Source of the DNA: an uncultured Clostridia bacterium
Lineage (GTDB): Bacteria > Bacillota > Clostridia > Christensenellales > Borkfalkiaceae
DNA length: 35,089 nt
Reading direction: 5' to 3'
NCBI GenBank assembly: GCA_905235795.1
Contig: CAJOMS010000004.1
Location: forward strand, 1-35,089
Part shown: positions 7,594 through 16,964 of the stretch, in pieces
How the letters are laid out: the number at the start of each line of letters is the position of its first letter
How positions within the stretch are numbered: position 1 is the first letter of the stretch
Notes under the pieces: generated by a model
Databases searched by the model: none
The model's input: the letters and a program-made list of their open reading frames with translations, nothing else
Told to the model about the DNA's origin: nothing
Program-made: the position numbers and the translations under genes

Positions 7594-8523
7594 TTACCGC
7601 GAGGTCTTTTCAACTTTTTCTATAATTTCGGCTATTCTGTCAAGGTCGTCTTTCATATAATAATCTATGTATATGCGCCCCTTGTTGTCGTTGCCGATAG
7701 CCCTCACGCGCGTGCCCAAAACGCGTTGCATCCTATCGATAAGGTCCCTTAGTTCAAGGCTCTGCTGTATCATTTTTTCGCGTTTTTGGCGCTTTATCTG
7801 CTCGGGAGGATTGAAATAATCCTTTACGAGTTGCTCTACCTCTCTCACGGAAAGCCCGTTTTTCACGACTTTTGTGGCGGTCGTCAGTTGTTCGGAATCC
7901 GGCAAAGAAATCAATGCGCGCGCGTGGCCGGCAGATAGCCGCCCGTCGGAAACCATAGCTATCACCGCAGGCGAAAGCTGCAACAGCCTTAACGTGTTGG
8001 CTACGGTAGACCTGCTTTTACCAAGGCGCACGGCAAGGTCTTCTTGCGTCATTCCGTATTCTTCCATCAAACGGCGCATCGCAAGCGCAGCTTCTACGGG
8101 GTTGAGGTCCTCGCGCTGAAGGTTTTCTATCAAAGAAACTTCCTTTATCTCTTTATCGTTATACTCCCTTATAATGGCGGGAACGGTGGCTTTACCTGCA
8201 AGGCAACTCGCGCGCCATCTGCGCTCTCCCGCGATAATCATGTATTTACCGTTTTTGGTGCGGTTTACCACTATGGGCATTATCACGCCGTGTTCGGAAA
8301 TTGAATTTGCAAGCTCGTTCAAAGCAGACTGTTCAAACGTTTTGCGGGGCTGTAAGGGGTTGGGAAATATGTCGCCCGTAGGCAACTCTATCACTTCGCC
8401 CACCCTGCTTTCGGCAAGGTCGTCGTCTTCGTCTTCGGTTATTACGGGTATAACGTTGTTTTCTTCGAGAATGGGAAAGAAAGTTTCCTGCACCATATCG
8501 TCTTTATCTGCCAAATCAATCAC
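7594..8523 (-). CDS. ParB/Spo0J/Noc-family protein
   Basis: PLQPRKTFEQSALNELANSISEHGVIMPIVV...IAGERRWRAS...SLIENLQREDLNPVEAALAMRRLMEEYGMTQEDLAVRLGKSRSTVANTLRLLQL; start codon uncertain. Confidence 0.93.
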   Translation of the reverse strand: MIDLADKDDMVQETFFPILEENNVIPVITEDEDDDLAESRVGEVIELPTGDIFPNPLQPRKTFEQSALNELANSISEHGVIMPIVVNRTKNGKYMIIAGERRWRASCLAGKATVPAIIREYNDKEIKEVSLIENLQREDLNPVEAALAMRRLMEEYGMTQEDLAVRLGKSRSTVANTLRLLQLSPAVIAMVSDGRLSAGHARALISLPDSEQLTTATKVVKNGLSVREVEQLVKDYFNPPEQIKRQKREKMIQQSLELRDLIDRMQRVLGTRVRAIGNDNKGRIYIDYYMKDDLDRIAEIIEKVEKTSR

Positions 8524-8536
8524 CGCCGATCAAGTT

Positions 8537-8571
8537 AAAAGGGCTCTTGCAAATTTACAAGTGCCCTTTTT
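8537..8571 (-). terminator. hairpin terminator/attenuator between ftsH and the parB-like gene
   Basis: AAAAGGGCaCTTG-taaattt-CAAGaGCCCTTTT, 13-bp stem with one mismatch. Confidence 0.75.
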
Positions 8572-8577
8572 CTCGCG

Positions 8578-10587
8578 TTAATTATTATTTTCACCATCAG
8601 TAGCGCCTTCCTGCGACCACTTTTCAAGCTCGTTTTTATGTCCGCCGTTTTTCTCTACTTCGTCCATATACTCGATTATTTCCTGCACGGTCTTGCCCTG
8701 AATCAACATTTCTACTTCTTCGTTATAAATCGTTTCGCGCTCGACCAAAAGCCTTGCCATATTGTGCAGAACTTGAATATTTTCGCTGAGGATCTTAGTG
8801 CCTCTATCGTGCTGTTCGTTAATGATCCGCTCAATTTCGTCGTCAATTATTTTAGCCGTTTCTTCGCTGTAATTCATAACGTGCGAACCCAATTCCCTGC
8901 CGATAAACACTTCGTTATCGCTATCGTAAAGCACAGGGCCGAGTTTTTCGCTCATGCCGAGGCGGGTGACCATTGTGCGTGCCTCATCGGTTATTTGCTT
9001 GATGTCGCCGGACGCCCCGCTTGAAATATCCTGAATTATAAGTTCTTCGGCAATACGTCCGCCTAAGCCCATACAAATCTGATCGAGATATTTATTTTTG
9101 GTAATGAACGAGTCGTCGTTTGCAGGGCGCATCAGCGTATATCCGCCAGCCATGCCTCTCGGAATAATCGTTACTTCCTGAACGGGATCGCAATACGGCA
9201 ACAACCTTGCGAGGATCGCGTGGCCGGACTCGTGATACGCGGTTATGCGCTTATCTCTTTCGGTAACGAGCCTGCTCTTTTTCTGCGGGCCCATCATAAC
9301 TTTATTTATGCCTTCGTAAATATCTTTATTCGTTATAAGTTTCCTTCCGTCGCGAGCCGCCAGAATCGCAGCCTCGTTAAGCAGATTTTCGAGGTCTGCG
9401 CCGGAAAAACCGCTCGTCAATCTTGCGATGTTGCGGAAATTTATGTCCTCCGCCATAGGTTTGTTGCGGGCGTGAACTTTCAATATAGCCTCTCTGCCGC
9501 GAACGTCGGGCATGTGGATATATATTTGTCTGTCAAATCTTCCCGGTCTCAAAAGCGCGGGATCCAAAACGTCCGCGCGGTTGGTTGCCGCCATAACTAT
9601 AATGCCGTCGTTCGCCTCAAAGCCGTCCATTTGAACGAGCAGTTGGTTAAGCGTTTGTTCTCTTTCGTCATGGCCGCCGCCCAAGCCCGTGCCGCGTTGA
9701 CGACCTACGGCGTCTATCTCGTCTATAAACACGATGCACGGCATCGTCTTCTTTGCGGTGTTGAAAAGGTCTCTTACCCTCGAAGCGCCCACGCCGACGA
9801 ACATCTCTACGAAGTCCGAACCGGAAATAGAATAAAACGGAACGCCCGCCTCACCTGCAATGGCCTTTGCAAACAAAGTTTTACCTGTACCGGGTTGACC
9901 TACGAGCAAAACGCCCTTGGGGATTCTTGCGCCGAGCTCCGAAAACTTTTTCGGGTTTTTCAAAAATTCAACTATTTCTTTTAATTCTTCTTTTTCTTCT
10001 TCGGCGCCCGCCACGTCGTTAAAGCGAATTTTGATATTCGTATTTGCCTTAGCGGTGGTTTTGCCGAAATCCATTGCGCTACGGTTTGCACCGTTCATAG
10101 AGCGCATCATCATTATAAAGATTATTACGCCGACCGCCATTATCAAAAGAGGCATTACAATAGACGACCAGCCCGCCCCCGCGTTAGGGTTCGTATTGGT
10201 TATATTTATGCCGGACGCCCTCAGGACTTCCAACATATTGTTGTCTATTTCGTCCCTCGAAAAATACGCAAATACGCGCGTACCGAGCAAATTGCCGTTT
10301 TGCAAACCGTATTTTACTTCCGTAAAATCAACCCTGAGCTGATAAACGTCCACGGTTATCAATTTTACGGCTTTAATTTTATTACCGTCAACTTTATAGT
10401 ATTTTCCGCCCATCGCGACTATATTTTCGCCTTCGCTCGTCGTTTGCTCGATACCGCAAAGTTTAAATAACTCGGTCGTCGTTACTTGTTTATACCCAAA
10501 TAGGGCGTTAGACGCATAAGCTAAAATCAGTATCAAGACCACAGCGGCTATTATACCGATAATAACGTTCCTTGTCGATTTTTTCAT
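8578..10587 (-). CDS. ftsH: ATP-dependent zinc metalloprotease FtsH
   Basis: Walker [27 protein letters not shown] zinc motif, two N-terminal TM segments. Confidence 0.97.
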   Translation of the reverse strand: MKKSTRNVIIGIIAAVVLILILAYASNALFGYKQVTTTELFKLCGIEQTTSEGENIVAMGGKYYKVDGNKIKAVKLITVDVYQLRVDFTEVKYGLQNGNLLGTRVFAYFSRDEIDNNMLEVLRASGINITNTNPNAGAGWSSIVMPLLIMAVGVIIFIMMMRSMNGANRSAMDFGKTTAKANTNIKIRFNDVAGAEEEKEELKEIVEFLKNPKKFSELGARIPKGVLLVGQPGTGKTLFAKAIAGEAGVPFYSISGSDFVEMFVGVGASRVRDLFNTAKKTMPCIVFIDEIDAVGRQRGTGLGGGHDEREQTLNQLLVQMDGFEANDGIIVMAATNRADVLDPALLRPGRFDRQIYIHMPDVRGREAILKVHARNKPMAEDINFRNIARLTSGFSGADLENLLNEAAILAARDGRKLITNKDIYEGINKVMMGPQKKSRLVTERDKRITAYHESGHAILARLLPYCDPVQEVTIIPRGMAGGYTLMRPANDDSFITKNKYLDQICMGLGGRIAEELIIQDISSGASGDIKQITDEARTMVTRLGMSEKLGPVLYDSDNEVFIGRELGSHVMNYSEETAKIIDDEIERIINEQHDRGTKILSENIQVLHNMARLLVERETIYNEEVEMLIQGKTVQEIIEYMDEVEKNGGHKNELEKWSQEGATDGENNN

Positions 10588-10608
10588 TAAAATTCCTCCG
10601 TTTCACTC

Positions 10609-10670
10609 AACCAAAGTTTTTGCGCCCGAACTCGGCACTAAGGCGTGTTCGGATCTATAATACTTTGGTT
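10609..10670 (-). promoter_or_regulatory. structured 5' leader of ftsH
   Basis: Nested inverted repeats AACCAAAG...CTTTGGTT and CCGAAC...GTTCGG immediately upstream of the ftsH RBS. Confidence 0.5.
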
Positions 10671-10893
10671 ATGGATATAGTATATGTAATTTTTTTGGTT
10701 AATATCATTATATATAAACCCAATAACCGTAGATTCTGTTTAAGTATACCATATTTGAAGCAAAGTGTCAAAAATTTTTTTATATTATATAATCTTAATC
10801 TTAAATTTAGCTGAAAGTATCTGAAATTTTCGACTTTTCGGCACAATGCGGCAAATTAATTTGCGCTTAGCTTCTAAAGAAGAATTTTCCGGT

Positions 10894-10925
10894 TAAAAAA
10901 ACGGGCGCTCTTTAATAGAGGCCCG
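10894..10925 (-). terminator. terminator of the cvpA-like gene
   Basis: GCGGGCCTCT-attaa-AGAGcGCCCGTTTTTTT (minus strand). Confidence 0.75.
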
Positions 10926-10947
10926 CAAATTTAACCTTTAATTTAAT

Positions 10948-11676
10948 TTACTTTACGAATATCAAATTCAACAAATATCCGAACGGATTGTTTTCGTACA
11001 GCCATTTGAGGATAAACGAATTTTCAACGTAATTTATAACGCTTGACGAAATGATTCCTCCAAGCAAAATGAACAGGTACATCGCCAGACAAATAAAGAA
11101 TGCGGCAACGACACCGCTCAGAATTACTCCGAGCAATCTGTTCAACGTGCCGATAACCGGTACTTTGTTTATGCCCTTCGCCAATTTCTTTATGATGGCG
11201 AATATTATAAACAAAACTATAGCGAGTATTACCCAGGATATTACCTTAACGGTTATATCGCCGAACATATCCAAAACGAGAATTTGCAGAGTTGCCGTTT
11301 CCGGCAGAGTAGTACTTGCAATAGCCTCCAAAACGTATTTTACTACGGGGGTAACGACGAATTGCGGCAAACCCATACCGCCGACGACTTCACTTATTTG
11401 TTCCGGCGTAAGCTCTTTAACGGGTACGCTGTATATTTCAGCCGAAAAATCAAAAGCTTTGCTATACGCTTGCGAGAGTTTTGCACCAAGTCCGAAGCTA
11501 CCGTTCAATAAGTTTGCAAACGGGGCGCACAAAATCGACGCCAAAACCAAAACCAAAAGCCCACCCACGACGCCGACTATCATTGCCATAAAGCCACGGT
11601 GCATACCTATCATCATGGCTATTATCAAAATCGCAACGATGATGATATCTCCGATGTAATTAGTAAAGCTACCCAT
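10948..11676 (-). CDS. CvpA-family membrane protein
   Basis: Several TM helices, N-terminal YIGDIIIVAILIIAMMIGMHRGFMAMIVGVVGGLL pattern; AGAGGT RBS supports the start at MGSFTNY (track ORF extends to 11721). Confidence 0.75.
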   Translation of the reverse strand: MGSFTNYIGDIIIVAILIIAMMIGMHRGFMAMIVGVVGGLLVLVLASILCAPFANLLNGSFGLGAKLSQAYSKAFDFSAEIYSVPVKELTPEQISEVVGGMGLPQFVVTPVVKYVLEAIASTTLPETATLQILVLDMFGDITVKVISWVILAIVLFIIFAIIKKLAKGINKVPVIGTLNRLLGVILSGVVAAFFICLAMYLFILLGGIISSSVINYVENSFILKWLYENNPFGYLLNLIFVK

Positions 11677-11870
11677 AAAATACCTCTTATACTCCTTTTT
11701 CTGTTTGTTTAAACTAAACACACAAATATGTTTCCATTATACAGGGTTTTATTACGGCTTGTCAACTAAAAATTACAATTTTCGACAAAATGTTTCACGT
11801 TTGAATAAAACTTATACAAATATTTTATAGTTTTACGTTTAACTCGCGGGTTTTTGTTAATATTTTTAGT

Positions 11871-12365
11871 ATGGACGAATCAATTCTCGAATCACAAATA
11901 ATTACGCCGCACCCTCAAACAAAACGGCAAAAGGTTTATCTCTGTCTTGGCACGGACAAACTGGTTTTCGATAGTCTCGGACCAATCGTAGGCAGTCTTT
12001 TAAAAGCCGACGACCGCTGCGACGGATACGTTTACGGCACGATTGCCGAGCCCGTTACCGCCCTTCAAGTCGAAAAGGCAATAGAGTTCATCCGAAGATT
12101 TCACGTGGGGGCGGAAGTTATAGTCATAGATTCGGCAATCGGCAAAAAAGAGGAAGTGGGGAAAATAAAAACTTTTGACAAAGGTCTTCGCCCCGCGCTC
12201 GGCATAGATAGGCAAATGGCGCCCGTCGGCGATAAGAGCATAATGGGCATAATCACCACTAAAGACAAGGTGAAACAACCCTCCGCATGCAACGTTAAAC
12301 TCTCTCAGGTTTATGACATGGCAAAACGCATAGTAAACGTAATATTCGGCGAAGAAACCGCCTAA
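11871..12365 (+). CDS. yyaC: spore protease YyaC-like (DUF1256)
   Basis: YLCLGTDKLVFDSLGPIVGSLL...VYGTIAEPVTALQVE...VIDSAIGKKEEVGKIK...KGLRPALGI. Confidence 0.88.
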   Translation: MDESILESQIITPHPQTKRQKVYLCLGTDKLVFDSLGPIVGSLLKADDRCDGYVYGTIAEPVTALQVEKAIEFIRRFHVGAEVIVIDSAIGKKEEVGKIKTFDKGLRPALGIDRQMAPVGDKSIMGIITTKDKVKQPSACNVKLSQVYDMAKRIVNVIFGEETA

Positions 12366-12441
12366 ATCTCACGTTATTCCGATTTTTTGGATGACGACGG
12401 CATAATGCGGCAGCTCGTTTTAGCCGCGTTTGATTAAATAA

Positions 12442-12470
12442 TTGACTTTTAATTTTGCCCGTGATATAAT
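12442..12470 (+). promoter_or_regulatory. sigma70-type promoter of the lipoprotein gene
   Basis: TTGACT-17 nt-TATAAT. Confidence 0.7.
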
Positions 12471-12498
12471 TAAATAAGTTATCGGTGGGAGAAAACTT

Positions 12499-13182
12499 AT
12501 GAAAAAAATTATTGCAACTTTTTCGGCGATTATACTCGTCACGTTACTTTTCGGGTGCGCTAAAGACGCCCCGTACGAAAAAAATACCTACACGGCAACG
12601 ACTATCGTAACTAATATCGACCTCGGCGAAATTCATTCGGATATAGAAATTCGCCAAACAACCGACATGCTGTGCAAAGTAGATTATTACACCAACAAAT
12701 ACGATTCTTACGAATTTACGATAAATAATTCTACCTTATATATCAGCGCGGTTTGCGAACATAACGTTTTCAAAACGCAGATAAACAAGCACGAAAAAAC
12801 CGTGATATATCTGCCATTGGCTTTTTTCGGCAATATTAAAATAGATGCGAACGCAGGCAATATTACTTTAGATGAAAAAATATCCGCACGCGATTTGAAT
12901 ATATCCACGAACGCCGGAAACGTAAACGTACGCGGCAGTTACGATGCGGTCAGCGCATACGTTAACGCGGGGAATATTTATTTCGGCGGCCTAAAATCGG
13001 GCAATATCTCGGCTTCGACCAACGTCGGGAATATAACGGGAACGATCAACGGGAACAAGGATGACTACTCGATTACAGCGACAACCGTAGTAGGCGAAAG
13101 CAATCTGACCGACTCCACCGGTAAAAAATACACCCTCACCCTCTCCACGGATGTGGGAAATATAACCGTTTCGTTTATCTGA
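12499..13182 (+). CDS. lipoprotein with DUF4097-like beta-helix repeats
   Basis: Lipobox LLFGC; repeated N(A/V)GN(I/V) strands. Confidence 0.75.
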   Translation: MKKIIATFSAIILVTLLFGCAKDAPYEKNTYTATTIVTNIDLGEIHSDIEIRQTTDMLCKVDYYTNKYDSYEFTINNSTLYISAVCEHNVFKTQINKHEKTVIYLPLAFFGNIKIDANAGNITLDEKISARDLNISTNAGNVNVRGSYDAVSAYVNAGNIYFGGLKSGNISASTNVGNITGTINGNKDDYSITATTVVGESNLTDSTGKKYTLTLSTDVGNITVSFI

Positions 13183-13204
13183 CTTAATTAAAATTTCATT
13201 ATAA

Positions 13205-13237
13205 AAGCGGCGGCGCTTTGCATTAGCGCCGCCGCTT
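13205..13237. terminator. strong bidirectional hairpin terminator
   Basis: AAGCGGCGGCGCT-ttgcatt-AGCGCCGCCGCTT between convergent genes. Confidence 0.85.
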
Positions 13238-13266
13238 AATTATGCGTTTTTGTGCGTTTTAGGGGG

Positions 13267-14736
13267 TTATTTTGCTTCAAAGGCATATTCGGGCTCGCAC
13301 GTTATGCGTATGCCCAAGCGGCGAAACGCCTGCAATTCGCTCTCCTCGAGCATCACGGTGCTATGCGCCTCGCAATCCTTTAAAATATACATCTTATCGA
13401 CCAAGTCTCCTATCGTGGTATTCATCGGGGTGGAAACCGCAAGCGCAAGCAACGTTTCGTCGAGCGTCAATGCCGTTTCTTTGGCTCGCAAAGTCTTTTT
13501 CATCTTTATAATAGGTTCTATTACGATGGGCGAAATAAGATTAAGGTCCTGCTTAATGCCGCAATACTTTTTCATGGCGTTGATTACCACGGCGGCGGTA
13601 GCCTTCATAGACGAAGTGTTTCTGCCGCGAACGATGGAACCGTCCGGCAATTCGAGCGCGCACGCCGGAACGCCGCGCTCCTGCTGTTTTTTAAGGGCAG
13701 GTTGCACTACTTTGCGGTCATCCTTCTTTAAACCGAGATTGCTCATTAAAATTTCGCTGCGGTTTACCGCTTCTGCCGAAACCCTTCCCAACTTATAGTC
13801 GCACAGCGTTTGATAGTGGCGGCGAATAATTTCCTGATTGCTGGCTTTGCGTACGACCTCGTCGTTGCAAATTGCGTAGCCTATCATGTTCACGCCCATA
13901 TCCGTGGGAGATTGATACACGTCCTCGCCCAAAATTTTATGTAAAATATTCTTTACTACGGGAAATACCGCTACGTCTCGGTTATAATTTACCGTATTTA
14001 CGCCGTAGGCGTTCAAATGATAGGGATCTATCATATTAAAATCCTGCAAATCGACCGTCGCCGCCTCGTACGCTACGTTTACCGGGTGATTAAGCGGCAA
14101 ATTCCATACGGGGAAGGATTCGTATTTTGCGTAACCTGCCTTTACCCCGCGCTTATATTCGTGGTACAACTGCGAAAGGCATGTGGCAAGCTTTCCGCTG
14201 CCGGGACCGGGAGCGGTAACGACTACCAACGGGCGCGTGGTTTCTATATAAGGTTGCGCGCCGTAACCCTCGTCGCTGACGATCACGTCAACGTCGTTGG
14301 GATAGCCCTTGGTAAGCGTGTGCATATACACCTTTTCTCCGCGCCTTTCAAGCTTGTTTTTAAAAAGCTCTGCCGCGCGCTGACCGCTGTATTGTGTAAT
14401 GACGATACTGCTTACGTAAAGCCCTATGCCGCGCAAATTATCCACCAGTCTTATAAGATCCGCGTCGTAAGTTATGCCAAAGTCCGCACGCCTTTTGTTA
14501 TGTTCTATCGCCTTTGCGCTGATGCAAAAAATTATTTCGACCTTATCCTTTATAGACAGCAACATTTTGGTCTTAACGTTAGGATCGAAACCCGGCAAGA
14601 TTCTTGCGGCGTGCAGATCGTCAAAAATCTTTCCGCCGAATTCAAGGTAAAGTTTGTTGTTGAATTTTTCTATTCTTTTTAAAATGTTTTCCGCTTGCTT
14701 TTTCATGTAAAGCGCATTGTCAAACCCAACTTCCAT
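13267..14736 (-). CDS. DUF1846-family protein
   Basis: FDNALYMKKQAENILKRIEKFNNKLYLEFGGKIFDDLHAARILPGFDPNVK...APGPGSGKLATCLSQLYHE typical of DUF1846. Confidence 0.9.
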   Translation of the reverse strand: MEVGFDNALYMKKQAENILKRIEKFNNKLYLEFGGKIFDDLHAARILPGFDPNVKTKMLLSIKDKVEIIFCISAKAIEHNKRRADFGITYDADLIRLVDNLRGIGLYVSSIVITQYSGQRAAELFKNKLERRGEKVYMHTLTKGYPNDVDVIVSDEGYGAQPYIETTRPLVVVTAPGPGSGKLATCLSQLYHEYKRGVKAGYAKYESFPVWNLPLNHPVNVAYEAATVDLQDFNMIDPYHLNAYGVNTVNYNRDVAVFPVVKNILHKILGEDVYQSPTDMGVNMIGYAICNDEVVRKASNQEIIRRHYQTLCDYKLGRVSAEAVNRSEILMSNLGLKKDDRKVVQPALKKQQERGVPACALELPDGSIVRGRNTSSMKATAAVVINAMKKYCGIKQDLNLISPIVIEPIIKMKKTLRAKETALTLDETLLALAVSTPMNTTIGDLVDKMYILKDCEAHSTVMLEESELQAFRRLGIRITCEPEYAFEAK

Positions 14737-14844
14737 AAATTTCTCCGAAGTAAAATAATCGTTTTATATTATAACATTAATCTCTTTCATTTGCAAGGCG
14801 CGAGGCTAATATTTTTAACCTGAATATTTGCCCGCCATTCCGCA

Positions 14845-14873
14845 TTGACATTTGCCGCCCAATAAGTTAAAAT
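14845..14873 (+). promoter_or_regulatory. sigma70-type promoter immediately before the ylmH-like gene
   Basis: TTGACA-17 nt-TAAAAT ending 7 nt before the ATG. Confidence 0.8.
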
Positions 14874-14880
14874 AAGAGAC

Positions 14881-15621
14881 ATGGATTCGAATTTTACAAA
14901 CCGAATAGAAGAACTCGCTTTGCGCGCCTATACCCGCACCGCGTTTACCTTCAGCGACTTTTTAAATCCGACGGAAACGGAATACCTACGCACTATGCGC
15001 TTGCCCGTGCCGGTAGAACTTTTCGGCGGGTGCGATTTTGCTGAAAGGAAAATGGCGAGGTTCGGATGCGGTAGCGATTGGGGGTACGTCGTCGATTATC
15101 CCCTTGCCGTAATGGAAATAGCTCCGCACTCGCCCAAATTCGCGCGAGAGGTAACGCACAGAGATTTCCTCGGCGCCATTTTGAACTTGGGCATAGACCG
15201 AGCCAAATTAGGCGATATTTTCACCGACGGAAAGTGCGGGTACGCCGTCGTCTACGAGCAATTAGTGCCCTTTATCGCGCAAAATCTGCAAAAAGTAGGC
15301 CCGAACGCCGTAGATTGCAGGCTCGTAGATACCGTGCCCGAAATATTTGCCCCAAAGCTCGAGGAGAGGAAAATAAGCGTATCCGCCCCGCGAATCGACG
15401 CAGTTATATGCCGCCTGTACGGTATGTCGAGAGATGACGGCGCAAAACTCGTTGAAGACGGCAGAGTTTTTGTGAACGGCAGGCAATGTCTATCGTGCGC
15501 GTATAACGTAAAAGAGGGCGAAACGGTTGCCGTTAAAGGGTTCGGAAAGTTCGTTTTTTGTGAGAAATGCGGCACTTCTGCAAAGGGTCGCACCTATTTG
15601 AGGATAAACGTTTTTAAGTAA
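14881..15621 (+). CDS. YlmH-type RNA-binding S4-domain protein
   Basis: LGDIFTDGKCGYAVVYEQLVPFIAQNLQKVG and C-terminal S4 domain (RIDAVICRLYGMSRDDGAKLVEDGRVFVNGR). Confidence 0.87.
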   Translation: MDSNFTNRIEELALRAYTRTAFTFSDFLNPTETEYLRTMRLPVPVELFGGCDFAERKMARFGCGSDWGYVVDYPLAVMEIAPHSPKFAREVTHRDFLGAILNLGIDRAKLGDIFTDGKCGYAVVYEQLVPFIAQNLQKVGPNAVDCRLVDTVPEIFAPKLEERKISVSAPRIDAVICRLYGMSRDDGAKLVEDGRVFVNGRQCLSCAYNVKEGETVAVKGFGKFVFCEKCGTSAKGRTYLRINVFK

Positions 15622-15749
15622 AACGGCGCCCGCCGTACGAGGGAAACCCGTTGCAGACAATAGCGCGATACACGCCTTATGCGCCGCCATTACACTAAAA
15701 AACATCTTCACGTTTCTGATTTTATTAAAAAATTTAATCGCCAATTCAG

Positions 15750-16070
15750 TCAGAGTAATACGTTTTTGATAATTTTTATCAATTCTTTAAACCTATCGTC
15801 GATATCATTATCATTTTTTTGATAAGTATCATCCCTTATAATGCTATTGTTGTAAAAAATATCCCCCCGATCAATAACAAATGTTTCTACCTTGTCTGCT
15901 TTTATCAGTTTAAGAACCATATTTCCGAAAATATTAGGGTAATATTCAAAAGAGTAAATTTTATATCCATAAGGAATAATCAATTCTTCAATTTCTTTTT
16001 CCATTTGAAGTTTTTTTTCTTCATCTTTCCTATGCGATTTTCCCGATGAAAAGCAATTGCGAAATTCCAT
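15750..16070 (-). CDS. hypothetical protein, AT-rich
   Basis: ATG preceded by GGGAGGAG 9 nt upstream; 106 aa, no recognised domain. Confidence 0.55.
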   Translation of the reverse strand: MEFRNCFSSGKSHRKDEEKKLQMEKEIEELIIPYGYKIYSFEYYPNIFGNMVLKLIKADKVETFVIDRGDIFYNNSIIRDDTYQKNDNDIDDRFKELIKIIKNVLL

Positions 16071-16242
16071 AATTTAAAACTCCTCCCAAGGTATTCCTCT
16101 TAAAAATTTTAAAACTTTCAATAAAATTATACAAATAATCGCTTGTATTGTCAATAATTTACTTTGTAATTCAATAAATTTAGTATTTTTCCGCTCGTGA
16201 AAAGTATTTTTTAAAATTTGCAAACTTTTTTATATAAAACAC

Positions 16243-16271
16243 TTGACAAAAGTTTTCGTCCGTAATATAAT
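16243..16271 (+). promoter_or_regulatory. consensus sigma70-type promoter
   Basis: TTGACA-17 nt-TATAAT upstream of the RHH-protein gene and clpB. Confidence 0.88.
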
Positions 16272-16294
16272 ACAAGCACAATCGGAGGGAACTT

Positions 16295-16939
16295 ATGAAA
16301 AAGTGCATGTACAGTTTGATACTGAACGAAGATGTGGTCAACGAAATAGACCGCTTAGCGTACGAGAGAGGAACTAACCGCTCTAACCTGATAAACGGAA
16401 TCCTTGCCGAATATTGCAGAATGGTAACGCCTGAAATGCATATAAAAAATATTTTCGACCAGATATTTTCAATGTTCGAGGGGACGCAATTTCTGCCCGC
16501 CAAAGTGCCCAACTCCGGCATCATGGCGATAAAAACCTCGCTCGATTATAAGTATCACCCGACCGTTAAATACGAAGTGCAGTTGTTGCACGGGCGCGGG
16601 CGTGCCGAAGGGAACCTGCGGGTGGGACTAAGAACCCAAAATAGCGAGCTATTGCGCGTTTTAGCGGACTTTTTTAATAAACTTTCCGTTTGTGAGGCAA
16701 AATATTCCCCGCGTGAAAATTACGAGCCGTTCGTTTTTGACGGGGCAAAATTCGTTAAGCCTCTGGATTTGGGCGAACTCGGCGAGGCGGACGTAACGGA
16801 CGTTGCCGCCACTATAAACGCCTACGTTCGCGTTATAAACGATATGTTAAATTCTTACTTCGCGGGGAAATATTCGTGCGACGAAGAATTTGAAAAAGAC
16901 TACTTGAATCATATTTCGGCAATGCCGATAATCATATAG
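16295..16939 (+). CDS. protein with N-terminal ribbon-helix-helix-like DNA-binding segment
   Basis: [35 protein letters not shown] is RHH-like; GGAGGG RBS; 25 bp upstream of clpB. Confidence 0.75.
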   Translation: MKKCMYSLILNEDVVNEIDRLAYERGTNRSNLINGILAEYCRMVTPEMHIKNIFDQIFSMFEGTQFLPAKVPNSGIMAIKTSLDYKYHPTVKYEVQLLHGRGRAEGNLRVGLRTQNSELLRVLADFFNKLSVCEAKYSPRENYEPFVFDGAKFVKPLDLGELGEADVTDVAATINAYVRVINDMLNSYFAGKYSCDEEFEKDYLNHISAMPIII

Positions 16940-16964
16940 GCTATACCTTAAAGGAGGTGGTTTT

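Noticed and set aside
9220-9984. Long plus-strand ORF (254 aa) opposite ftsH, and similar antisense ORFs across clpB, pckG, lysS and spoIIE
   Set aside because: Antisense shadow ORFs within well-supported coding genes; no RBS, no recognisable protein features.
11791-11806. TGTTTCACGTTTGAAT resembles a parS site (TGTTTCACGTGAAACA)
   Set aside because: Only the left half matches and the palindrome is lost (about 11 of 16 positions).
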